Below, piece after piece: positions 10,864 through 21,313 of a stretch of DNA of 60,000 bases. Position 1 is the stretch's first letter; every line of letters starts with the position of its first letter. Location of the stretch: assembly GCA_950295325.1 (NCBI GenBank), contig OX485805.1, positions 808,501 through 868,500 of the forward strand, in the 5' to 3' direction. The position numbers and the translations under genes were made by a program. The notes beneath the pieces were generated by a model that saw only the letters and a list, made by a program, of their open reading frames with translations, was not told the DNA's origin and searched no databases. Origin of the DNA: Polytrichum commune. Lineage: Eukaryota; Streptophyta; Polytrichopsida; Polytrichales; Polytrichaceae.

Positions 10864-12698
10864 CTACTGGCGGATGCAGAAGCCCTTGGAGCCATCGACG
10901 CAGCGGCCCACGAAGTAGCCAGCGGGGTAAGGCCCTGCGGCGTTGAGGTAGTCGATGAAGAGCACGGGGCACATGGTCCCGAAGTCGTTCACTTGGGCCT
11001 CGTACTGGCACGCCTTGTTGTTGAAAGCTGCGCAGCAGGCAGGGGTTGCCCCCATCTCGCTCGTTGCGGAGCACTTCGCAGTGACGTCCGAGTAGGATAC
11101 CTTGGAGAAATCCGTCGGGCACGTATCTGCAAGTACAAAGCATTTCATCAAAAGTTCCACATCATCACCACACCATTGGATCAGAGGCCTTTTATGCAAG
11201 CATGACTAAGAAAAATGTCAACATAAAATTTGAAGTGCAAACCACATAAAGCCGAGTGGGTAGCTATGGAAATTGAAGAGGGTCAACTTCGTGGTCCAAC
11301 CAACTTCTGCCATTACAAAGACACAGGGATCTTTTTCAGTGATTAGAGCTTGGCATTATACGATTCTTGAGACTTTTGATCTCTGTCATCAAGGTTCTTC
11401 TACATATATACACAACTTTATTGATTTTATCAGCAGATACTTTGATATACTGACATGGCTATCTACATTGCTCGAGGTACGACGAGCTTGCAAGGCCATG
11501 GTATGAGTGGTCCATCCCTAGGCAATGGATTTCCGCATATGCATCAGAGGCCATTGGTGCAAGGGTATCGAAAAATAATGTCAACACGATTTTTCAAGTG
11601 CAAGCTGCTGTTATGTTGTTTGCACACAATATTTCGCCGAGTAGGTGCTATGGAAATTGAAGAGGGGTCAACCTCACGGTTCAACCAACTTCTACCGTTC
11701 CGAAGGCACAGAGATATTTCTCGAGTGATTTGAGCTTGACATTAGCTGACTCTTGAGGATGTTTTGAGTTATGTCATCAAGGTTCTTCTACAAACACAAC
11801 TTTTAGTAATTTAATGTACTGACATGGTTATGTATTTTGCTTCAGGTACGAAGAGCATGCAAGGCCACGGTACTAGTGCTCCATCAGTAGGCAATGCGTT
11901 GCCGCCGATGTATCACGGAGAAGACCAGGAAACCACAAGCTACAAGGACGTCTTGGATTCTTGGATTCAAATGGCAGAATACTGTTCAAAAGTAGGAGAA
12001 ACACAATCTACTGTTACACCAGAGCCGGTGTTGATATACCGAGGCTATGCTCGACACCGAACATGTCTTGTGTGGTGACAGTACTATGGGCTTTGCACTA
12101 TGGCACTATAGGATTGCTGGCCTATTCATTGAAGAGGTAGATTCATCACCTATTTCAGCACCTTGGACATGCATGTGGTTTTACAGTTGATCAACTTATG
12201 CCGGGATATGATGGCTTACCAGAATTCGCAGCGAGTAGCTTGGGCTCTGTGGAAGCCATCGTCATTCCGTAATCCCTGGCTGCGGGCACACACACATCAT
12301 GAAGTAAATGCTTTAGTCTCAAAACTCTGTTGAACATGTTTTAATACCAGCTGGACTGCAGCCATAGCTAACTTCTTTGAAACCAGTACAAGGTGCGCCA
12401 TAGCGAGTGGAAGAAGCTTGCACGAGCATTGAGATCGGCTTCTATCAAGCTGCCATTGCTGCAACTGACTTCAAACCGACCAGCCAGGAGCTACTAGTGC
12501 AACATGTGCAATGTCCAGTCGCAGAGGAAGCTCGCAGCTAAAACTATATTGAAATGCATGCATCGACATTGCTAACACATTTTGCCGAGGTATACGATTG
12601 AAACGAGGCTAACCAGAGTACGAAAAAGCTGGCAATGAGAGCACGATTGATGCAACCAGAAGTGCTGCCAACACCATGTGTGCACTCCTTCTCGCCAT
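10864..12698 (-). CDS. LORELEI/LLG-like cysteine-rich secreted protein, two exons, 115 aa
   Basis: Small secreted protein of the LORELEI-like family; characterised land-plant members are GPI-anchored co-receptors and chaperones for FERONIA-type CrRLK1L kinases in RALF peptide sensing. Exon 1 is 12,698-12,614 and exon 2 is 11,126-10,864. The intron (GT-AG, phase 1) completes an Asp codon, and the total is 116 codons including the stop. Residues 1-28 are a typical signal peptide: basic start MARRSAH, a hydrophobic core, then a small-residue end. The mature part has eight cysteines at 31, 47, 59, 60, 68, 81, 104 and 112, the family spacing including the adjacent CC pair. The conserved Asn-Asp (75-76) and the YPAGYF block (95-100, YPPGLF in the family) are present. 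Unlike characterised members it stops three residues after the last Cys, so no GPI-attachment tail is seen. The donor GTTAGC is weak, so exon 1 is less certain than exon 2. Confidence 0.75.
11177..11905. repeat. Tandem duplication of about 365 bp inside the LLG intron
   Basis: Two copies (from about 11,181 and 11,544; offset 363-369 bp) share ATCAGAGGCC, GCTATGGAAATTGAAGAGG, ATCAAGGTTCTTCTAC and GCAAGGCCAYGG in order. On the + strand copy two opens a short frame (11,824-12,078) that continues beyond the duplication, but it is probably intronic sequence of the - strand gene. Confidence 0.7.
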
Positions 12699-14489
12699 GG
12701 CGCCTGAGCTCCTTATACGCCTTACCTCGACCTCCTAAGCAAGAGCACCACTGTCACAATGAGACATGATCAACGATCACATGAACGCCAGGTTAGCCAG
12801 ACATTCATTCTTACCTCAGCACAACGACTGAAGAAGTGCAATGCTTCATCTTTAGTCAGGACCAATACTGTTTTTCGCCGCTTCCTATCCCAATACTGTT
12901 ACTGTATCGGCGCTGCAACCGGACAACCATGACTTTCATACAGCTCCGGTTGAAAAACAAAAACTTAAGGTAGACATTGCATAATATGGCCTCACAGGAT
13001 TCCTGGCCAGTCACCATACCTCACCGAATCCAGAAGACCAGCTAGCTCAAAAACTAGAACTTCAAGTGAACAGTTAAACCTCTGTCAACAAATACACAAC
13101 AGCTGCAACAGCAAACACGACAGAACAGAACAGATTCGCATTGTAATCCGTCCACTAGGATCTTTGATTTACAAAAACCATAGACGAGCACAAGGGCACT
13201 GCAATGAGCTAAATCACATGTCACAAAGACTGGACCGCATCTACTGGTAGACAATCAATGAAATTAGGCATGCACTTTGAAGAGAAGTGATATACAACCT
13301 GTGTGACAACGATTTGAGCTCCTCGACAGCAGCAACTGCAAGAGCCGAATGCTGAAGCAAGTTTGAATTTTTAGGTCGCATCTGTCGAGGTAGGTTAAGC
13401 AGACTCTTTGTTCCCCTGACAGCCTCTGATGCTCATTACTGAGCTCTTCAATTGCATCCTGTGCGCAATTCCATGGAACAGAGGCAATTATTTCGTGGTC
13501 TTTGGTATCGACTCTACGGTAAGTGGGCTTTTCATGTTTTTCTAAATTGGACAGCTATATTTGAGTGCATTTGTGGTTAGAACACACACCAAAAAGATGT
13601 CATGTTTTTCAAAGAGATTCGACTACGTGTTCAAAACATGGTAAGCAATCTAGGTTCAATAGTCAACATAATTGACAGATTTATGCGAGCATTTAACTAT
13701 ACTAAAAATTGTCATTTCAACAATGAATAAGACATTCTTGTGAAATGAATAAGATATTCTTGTGAGCTTCGGCAGTTATGAGGCAAATGACTATGACATA
13801 ATTTGGAAGTGGCAATCATCTCGCACTTATTGCGTGTCTTGCAAACGTTCAAGAAGTGGGCATAGAGGTTAAAGTGGTCATTTAACACTTGCTATTTTAC
13901 AGTTCATGATGACCCTATTGTGGGCACTTCCACCTCCCATAGGTGATTGGGGCCATTTGGATTGAATTGGGGATTCTTACATCCAGTTATTGACTATGAA
14001 TCACAAAGAATGTCATATCAAGCTTCATGTTGAAGCTAACTTTAACCAGTTAAATTATATGATGTCAAAGTGGAGATTTTGGGCTCCCAGTCGTATAAAG
14101 GGTTAATCCTAAGTTGATTTCTATGTATTGAGAGCACATTTCAACCTCATATTAACAAGCGTCTTTTTAGTGTTTTTCCTTGACTTCATGCCAAGTTACC
14201 ATATGCCACTCAAATTAGGGATAGTGACCACATAAGGCCCACATACCTCACTACATTCCCGTAAGTGAAAGTAGAAAGGGGGTGGGTTCAATATGTGTCC
14301 TTTGGGATACACATTTGAAAGCATGTTTCCAAGGCAGTTAAATGTAGAACAATTTCTTTAAAATCCAATATTCTATTGAAACAACAATTAACTTGGGTCT
14401 ATGAGCGTAAAACGTACATTGATGTAAGGTGGTCAAAATCCTATAAATTGAAGCAATTCCTTACATTTTAGAATGCAAGTCTAGGGTGG
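12699..14489. other. Intergenic sequence with a dispersed repeat
   Basis: No gene is supported. The part at about 13,555-13,870 is a diverged copy of about 20,950-21,215: both share an AAAGAGATTSGACT block, AATGAATAAGAYATTC, ACATAATTTGGA or ACGATTTGGA, and AGAAGTGGG in the same order and orientation. It is therefore an unnamed interspersed repeat, possibly TE-derived. Confidence 0.5.
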
Positions 14490-15029
14490 TATACCGTTCA
14501 TGGTATTTAGTGTCACAAGCTTAACAGTGTCACTTACCCTATTTTGAGGCGTATGCTAGGTTATATTGATGATTAACAACGTCACCATAATTGTCACCTC
14601 ATGGCACTTGGCATTCAAGTGCAGTTATTATTATCTTGGCATGAGCATGTTCAATCATGTTCTAAGGTGCATGCCTATATTACACAATGGTCTACAAGTT
14701 GACTAAAGTGCACACAAATGACACTTACCATTAGTATGCTCAAGAATATCTTCCTCTTGCATACTAAAATATAAACACATGACACTTGCCATTAGTACGC
14801 TAAAAAAATCCTCCTTTTGCATATTAAAACACACAACTATCATCTAACGTATCCCAACGTGCTACTCTAAATGTCATAATGTAGATAATTTTTCACTCTA
14901 ATAAATTACTTATGTTGACAAATGGAATCATATTGACAATTAGTAGGCGTGACACTTTGAAACCTCTAGGCATCTAGTTTGGGCCCTTTGCAAATAGTGT
15001 ACGTAACACTAAACACCATAAACGGTGTA
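14490..15029. mobile_element. TA-flanked MITE, 540 bp (copy 1)
   Basis: Left end TATACCGTTCATGGTATTTA at 14,490 pairs with the right end ending ACCATAAACGGTGTA at 15,029; the inverted repeat is about 27 bp. TA dinucleotides at both ends fit a Tc1/mariner (Stowaway-like) target duplication. The interior is homologous, in opposite orientation, to 46,255-46,696, confirming a mobile family. No transposase. Confidence 0.75.
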
Positions 15030-15460
15030 GTACATTGGTAATCATTTTAGAAGAGTATCTGTTCTGAGCTCACAGACATTACTCATGGACAACCAACCCC
15101 TTCCAGACATACTCATTGCAGGCCACGAAAATTGCATGGCTGCGTTAACATGCATCAAGAGCAAGGTTAGAGGCCTTTCGTCATCAAAATGCAACAATAA
15201 TTTCTCCACGGAACTTCCCAAATTAAGCAGTAATTTAGATGATGTAGATCTGAATGTGTATCATATATTGGAGCTCTTTGACCACTGCAGTATGAAAGAG
15301 CTTCACTGCATACTGCAGATTAGGGTTTGACTCATAATTTCTCAAAAGTAGGTATACTGTCGGAATTCATCGGGGTAACTCTATACGATCACCTAGGAAT
15401 TCAAGCTACATCTAAAATATTTATGCTCATGTCCGAGCTTCTCTCACTACCAATGTCTGT

Positions 15461-15636
15461 CCAGGAAGATTTTTGGGCATAATCCATCAAAATCCTATTG
15501 TTTCCGAGTCCATCCGGTTGCATGCTGTGATCTTCTGGTTTTTCTGTATAATATCGAGGCATACTCTTTAAATTCCTCTAAATGATTGACATTATCTATA
15601 AATTTCTCAAACTCAACCAGTTCATTTGTAACTAGT
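15461..15636 (+). repeat. Dispersed repeat R1, same family as the repeats flanking the LINE
   Basis: This segment begins CCAGGAAGATTTTTGGGCAT and ends near TTTGTAACTAG. It aligns along its length with 47,507-47,704 (same strand) and 56,795-56,990 (opposite strand), sharing TTTTTGGGCATA, CCTCTAAA, GTTCATYTGYAACTA and other blocks. No coding potential is seen. Its class is unknown. Confidence 0.7.
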
Positions 15637-15902
15637 TGTTGTTTTTGTTAAGGCAATAAGTAATTGCATCAGCAACCTCGGTTAACCTCCCTAAGCCTAG
15701 ATGCTAAGAAGCATTAACTTCCCCACATGGGGGGTAGTGCTAATTATAGTGGACATCCGCCAGTATGCGGCTAAGTACTCATCCACATAGGTCCAGGGTA
15801 TCTTTATCTAATAGACCAGCTGACAAGGTAGTTAAGGGTCTCGGGATGTGTGTGCAGCAACCCGGGTATCGACCTAAGTAACTAGACCAGCTAGAGATGC
15901 CA

Positions 15903-15979
15903 GTCCTACTATGCAACTAGGACCGGCCACCTGGACCTAGTACCAGGTGGGCCGCAATGTGTATGTAAGCCCAGCTTAC
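15903..15979. repeat. Three consecutive small hairpins
   Basis: GTCCTA/TAGGAC (15,903-15,923), CCACCTGG/CCAGGTGG with an 8 nt loop (about 15,925-15,953) and GTAAGC/GCTTAC with a 3 nt loop (15,965-15,979) sit side by side. Sequence from 15,650 to 15,990 is GC-richer than its flanks and directly follows repeat R1. No gene is evident; a TE or a structured RNA are both possible. Confidence 0.5.
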
Positions 15980-16666
15980 CTTTAAGCAGTTTATCTTAAG
16001 AGTTTGAGATTGCACTGAACCTTTGTCTCGTTGTGTACCTGGTTTGTCTCTCTCTTAACAGTTTTCCCCTTTTATTGCTCATTAATGATCCAATCCTGGT
16101 GAAGGAGCCACTAACTGTAATTACTTTTAGAATCAAGACAAAGATTAGAATACAAAATTGCAAGAGAGGCATGCCTTTGAATAACATAAACAACCGCTAT
16201 TAGACATTGATAGAGTTATCGTATATGCATTTTGACAACCTACAAGAAGGGCAGGTGGATGCCAACCCAATCATTGTTCCAAAGTTCCAAAATGATTGGC
16301 TGTCGACAATGACATGTTGAGTGAACGGTTTTAGGGTAGCCTAAGATTCATATGTGTGTGTGCAACATGTTGAGATGGTATGGTCCAAACTACACTAATA
16401 TGTGCAATTGGGTTGACCTTGCGAATAGGTTGACTCTTTTAGTAAATGTGCAAATTAACTTGAGTCAAAACTAGATCACAAAAACTTATAACTTTTGTTT
16501 ATAAATCCGCATAGCAACCACAATTTCAAAATATTTTATGTGTTTTTTTTACTATGGTAATAAATATTCAAAATAGTGCGGAATGTTGATAGATTAATGT
16601 GACTCCACCTGATTGGACATATCAATGTTAATTTATAGATTGCTTGTAATTAGAAGCAATAATTGA

Positions 16667-18972
16667 GGGCCAATTTACACTATGGACCATGAAGTTGGAC
16701 CATGGAAGATGGCCTTTGTCAATGGTCCGAGTTCATGGTCCAATTTATATGGTCCGACTACTTAAAAACCCAAGTGTTGAGAGCCTTGGGCCCCTCATCA
16801 CTAGGTGTAAACCAAATGCGGACCAAGATAAAAGACCATGGACCAAAAAGTGGAGGTGTTGATTTTTTAATAGATGCACAAAAAAAGCAGTTTAAGAAGT
16901 AAATTAACTTTTATCATTCTCTTGGCTACACTACTCTTCTCTTGACCTCACTTCTTGTTTTCACTTGTTTTTTCTTTGAATTTCAACAAGCATGGTTCCA
17001 ATGGAGGAGCGGAAGAGGAGCCTTGTTTTGCTTTAAGGATTATACATGTTTTTGTACATGCTTGTGAAACATATTATGGACATTTAATCATTGCTTTCGC
17101 AAAGAGAGAGGGGGAAGTTTGCAATTTTGAGCTTGGTTTATGAGAGTATAGGCATAAAGAAAGAAATATTTGGAGTCAAGAACGGATGTCTAGATTTTTA
17201 AAACGTTTGTTGTTGGAATTGTGGATGGAGAGAGAGTTTAGGAAGCCAACTCGTGTGAAATATAATACTTTCATATTTTTGTGTGAGAGGTTGGACCCGT
17301 ATTTAAAAGATTGGACACGCGTTTTAAAGAACTATACCGGTACAAGAAAGTATTGCAATGTCATTGCATAAGTTAGGTAACGGCGATGAACTGCAAAGCA
17401 TATGAGACTTGTATGGATTTCATAAGAACACATTGTCGAAAATAGTGAGGGAATTTTATAGGGCTATTAGGAAGCATTCGCAACCAACTTTTGTACAAAC
17501 TTCGGATGAATCGTAGTTTAGGGTCCATCTAAATGTTCGAAGAATTGCATGGTATACCATATGTTATAAGGGCAATAAATTTTTTGCATATTCATGTTTT
17601 AACTCTGGTAGTCGGCAAGGAAAACTATTACTGCAGAAAGTCATTCCACTCACTAAATTTACAAGGAGTTCTTAAACCATAAATGACATAGAAATAAAAT
17701 TATTTTTATTGAGAAAAAAAGAGAAAATAAACAATTTTATAAGAAAAACCATAGTTATTTACAATTTACTTGCAAAAAGTGTGTGATTGTTCAAGATACA
17801 AAACAAATCCGGTATTGCAGATACAAATAGTGATAATGACAATTATATAGTTAACTAGAAACTAAAATTTATCCAAGGAAAAGAAAAATTTATATCCATG
17901 TTTTTCAAGAAATCAGTAGAATTTTTGAATGATACGAGAAAAATTCTAAAATTATTGACAATATGAACCTATAAAGTTTTGATTATTTAAGTTTTTTTGT
18001 CTTATGATCCACATGTTGTTGGTGTAGTAATTGATGTTGTTTGATAGAATATAAGTTTAGATAGAATAACATCTTCTGAAAATGATTTTGTTACATTTGT
18101 GGGAATTTGATTATATACACTTACTCTACTCTCATATCATTCATTCATTTCTTGAAACAATATTTGCTATCTTGTTAGACTTGTATTTTTTCTATATACA
18201 TTTGTATTTTTTTTATACGATAACCGAGAACGATTAAAATCTTTAATTGCAGCTACCAAATGAATTTGTAATTTAATCCAAGTGTTTACACTTGTAGATG
18301 AGAACAACAAACTATAATAAACATACCTGATACATAACATAAGACTTGGTCTGTAAAAATTGACGTGGTTTGTAAAAATAATGTTCATTTGTAAATATAA
18401 TATTTGATTGTGAATATACTATTTAGAATGTAACTACATAATATATTTTCAAGAAATCATATTGAATGAAATAGGTGTCAATAATTAATGATTGACTGGT
18501 TGGACTGGTGAATTTTTTATTGTAACCAGTGCAAGTTCAAAACCTTATATACACGCGCGACCGTATAAGGGGAAAACGAATTCCGTAGCCACTGCTGCAA
18601 TGATCAACATTGTTTTGGGGGGAGGGGGGGCATAGGGACTATACATCCAAGGTTTTTTCGTGCCTCATCATACGACTCACATACATCCACATTTATTCTT
18701 ATTCAATTTACATATTATAAAAGAAATTTATTGTTGTATTTAAAATTATCTATATGAAAAATATTTATCTTGATTATTTACGGTTTGGACAAAATTTTCA
18801 TTCATCTTACCTTGAACAACAATGAGGTGATGCACCTTAAAGTCCCTTTATTTTATTTTTGCCATTTCATCTTTTTTTTTTTTTTTTTTTTTTTTTAATA
18901 ATATCTTTATTTGTTTTCTTTGTCTTCCTCGGTTCTTCTTTTGTTACTTGCCTTCTTTTCTTCTAAAGAACA

Positions 18973-19003
<31 letters not shown>

Positions 19004-19711
19004 GCTTTTACTTTTGGATGCTTTTTCATTTGCCAACCTCTTATGCAACATTTAAAAAATAGATTATTATTTAGTCTTAAAAATTGGAGTTTCACGTCCT
19101 TTATCCATTTTGAATAATCTTCTTGTGACTTTATACGTGAGTATTTATTTGTAGCATATCACTTTATTGTTGCCAAAAAAAAAATCACACACTACTATAC
19201 AATGTCACAATAAGTTCAAAAGTCAAATAAGAGCCTGTTGAATACAACAACTTTATATACAAATTATAGTTTTTACGTTATGTTGTTTTATTTTTTACTA
19301 CAATTTGTATTTTTTTGTCTTTATGTTATATTAATGTATATTATTTGATTTGATTTAAATTAAATTTGATTTAATGTTGTTATGGCTTCATTTAATTTAA
19401 CATTATACTAGTTTACTTTAATGTGACATTTTTTGGTTTTACCATTTTACTATCCGATTAACGTTTTACTAATTTTAGTTAAATAAATATTTTATACTTT
19501 TTGGAATTTAAACATTGTACTATTTTTATAGAATTATAACATCAACTTTTTTAATTATATTAAATTATTTTATAATCAAGGGCATCCACCATATCACGCA
19601 CAATCCCCCCAAAAAATGATTAAAATGACATTTCTTTGTCATGGGCTCTTGCCGTTTCCTACCAAACCACCTCTCTTGGCTCTCTTCCTGGTCCATAGTG
19701 TAAACCGGCCC
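16667..19711 (+). mobile_element. PIF/Harbinger DNA transposon, 3,045 bp, degenerate
   Basis: The left end GGGCCAATTTACACTATGGA and the inverted right end GGGCCGGTTTACACTATGGA are nearly identical over about 26 bp. The element is flanked by TGA on both sides (16,664-16,666 and 19,712-19,714), a 3 bp duplication as expected for this superfamily. TGGACCAT or GGTCC motifs are repeated just inside the left end, as for transposase-binding subterminal repeats. It encloses decayed transposase sequence (17,186-17,517). The interior also holds a poly-T tract (about 18,872-18,897) and a (GTT)n tract (about 18,972-19,003). Confidence 0.85.
17186..17517 (+). pseudogene. Harbinger transposase remnant, frameshifted
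   Basis: A frame at 17,186-17,371 encodes a basic N-terminal stretch with TFIFLCERLDPYL, resembling the segment that precedes the HTH region in Harbinger nucleases. After a frame change near 17,360, the next frame reads a helix-turn-helix-like block (DLYGFHKNTLSKIVREF) preceded by an in-frame TGA and ending at TAG 17,515-17,517. The DDE core is not intact downstream. Its position within matched termini with a TGA duplication supports the assignment. Non-functional. Confidence 0.65.
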
Positions 19712-19909
19712 TGAGCTGGGATCCTCCAACTCCTGGTTTAGGGTCAAAGTCTGTCCTCCAGACCAACAGGTCGATTCAAAGACGAAAATTTTCATCCAAA
19801 CGGACGAAAGTCATCCAGTGTTCCCGCCATTTTTCAAAATGCTTCGGGTTTTCCTCTTCTCTTTCTGTTGCGTTGATTCTTCGCTCACTGTTGCTTCGTC
19901 CATCACCGC

Positions 19910-19946
<37 letters not shown>

Positions 19947-21313
19947 CTTACAAGCATCATCACTAAACTGCAGTTCTCAGTAACAAATTTTATATTATTT
20001 CTCAAATTTTGCTCACATTTTCGGTGGTACATGAGTAGAAGCTCCAAATTCTCATTCGTCGACGGCATCAGGGTTTGTAGGGCTTCGAGAGAGCGACACA
20101 GGGTGGGGGGGAGTGAGAGGTGTTGTTGGATGCTGTCTTGGACTCCGAAGCTGCATTTTGAATCTCAGGTACATATTTCGCCATGGCCAGTGACTATGAA
20201 TTTCTCCAGCTCCAAACCCTGATTTGTTGCCGTGAGATTTTGGATTCTTGGTGTTAAGGTTGGTGGAGTGTTCAGCTCTTCCCGAGTGCATATGAGTAGA
20301 GGCTCCAAACCCTGGTGTTGGAAGCTCGCTAGGATTTATGGTGGATTGGTAAGTTGCATTTTCGGGTAAATTTCCGCCGTGGTCAAATTATTGTCCAAGT
20401 GGGAAGCTCCAAGCTCTAGTTCGTTGGCAACCGTGCTTATGAATCTGAAGAACCGCCCTGATAACCGGCAGGGTTTTGATGCCAATTCTAATATCATTCC
20501 AAGATTGCTCAAAACCTTCGCTGTTGCTGGAGAGAGAGGGAAGGTTTTGGATTCTTGAAGGGAAGTTTGCGGGATCGTCAACCTCCCATTTGAGTTTCAG
20601 GTGTTTTTGATCCCTGAAACAAAATTTCCCAAGTGTATAAGACTACTTATTTTGTCATTGTCGTCGTCCTCCGGTTTCTGCACCTGTCATCGCTGTTCTC
20701 TCGCCTCCGCAATCCTTCTCTTCTTACGACTCGCATTTTCTTTATTTACTTGCATCACACTTGTTTGCAACACCTGCCTCTCATTCTCACCTCCTGCTCT
20801 GTTCCTGGTGGAACTCCATTATTCTTGCACCTTGTGATCTTTCTCTATCCTCTAAGGTTTCTCTTACTACCTCACCCCTCTAATTCTCTAAGGTAGACTA
20901 GTGTTAATCCGACACCCCCTAAATCTAGACACTTATATTTGAGTGGAGTGTGGTGAGGTCTAGTATCTAACCACAAAAGGCATCATATGTTTAAAGAGAT
21001 TGGACTGTGTGCTCAAATATGTTAACTCTATATGACTATTTAATGAGAACGAGAATTTTCTCTTTGATAATGAATAAGATATTCATACGAGCTCCAAAAT
21101 TTATGAGGAAGGCTATGGACACGATTTGGATGTACTATTCATCATCTGTGCGTGTTGCATATCCTACGAGAAGTGGGTGGAGAGAGAGAAGTGTCCGTTT
21201 AAGGCCCACTTACCTTAATTGCTTCTATCCTTACCTCAAAGGAATGTCTAATTTCTCTAATAGTCTGTAACTCCATTGCAGACTCCTTGTTGTTGTGAAT
21301 TGGAGGAGGCGCC
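19712..21313 (+). promoter_or_regulatory. Probable promoter and 5'UTR region of the CAP-G gene
   Basis: This DNA lies between the Harbinger element and the CAP-G start codon. It contains an E2F-like box, a (TC)n tract at 19,916-19,944 and a weak internal duplication sharing ATGAGTAGARGCTCCAAA (20,031 and 20,291). A donor-like CAG/GTACAT at 20,168 and an acceptor-like CCATTGCAG ending 21,281 could remove most of the region as a 5'UTR intron. Open frames here are serine- and leucine-rich products of the TC repeat and are not believed. The splice model is inference. Confidence 0.4.
19821..19828 (+). promoter_or_regulatory. E2F-like site upstream of CAP-G
   Basis: TTCCCGCC matches the core of the E2F/DP consensus, with one mismatch to the longer TTTCCCGCC form. 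S-phase and mitotic chromosome genes are frequent E2F targets, so this fits a condensin subunit. It could also be a chance match, since it lies 1.5 kb from the start codon. Confidence 0.35.

Noticed and set aside
11824-12078. Plus-strand gene inside the LLG intron
   Set aside because: Part of its sequence is one copy of a tandem duplication, it has no recognisable domain, and it overlaps a well-supported - strand intron.
19845-20222. Open frame upstream of CAP-G encoding a Ser/Leu-rich peptide
   Set aside because: Produced by the (TC)n tract; no domain and it lies in the likely 5'UTR or intron region.
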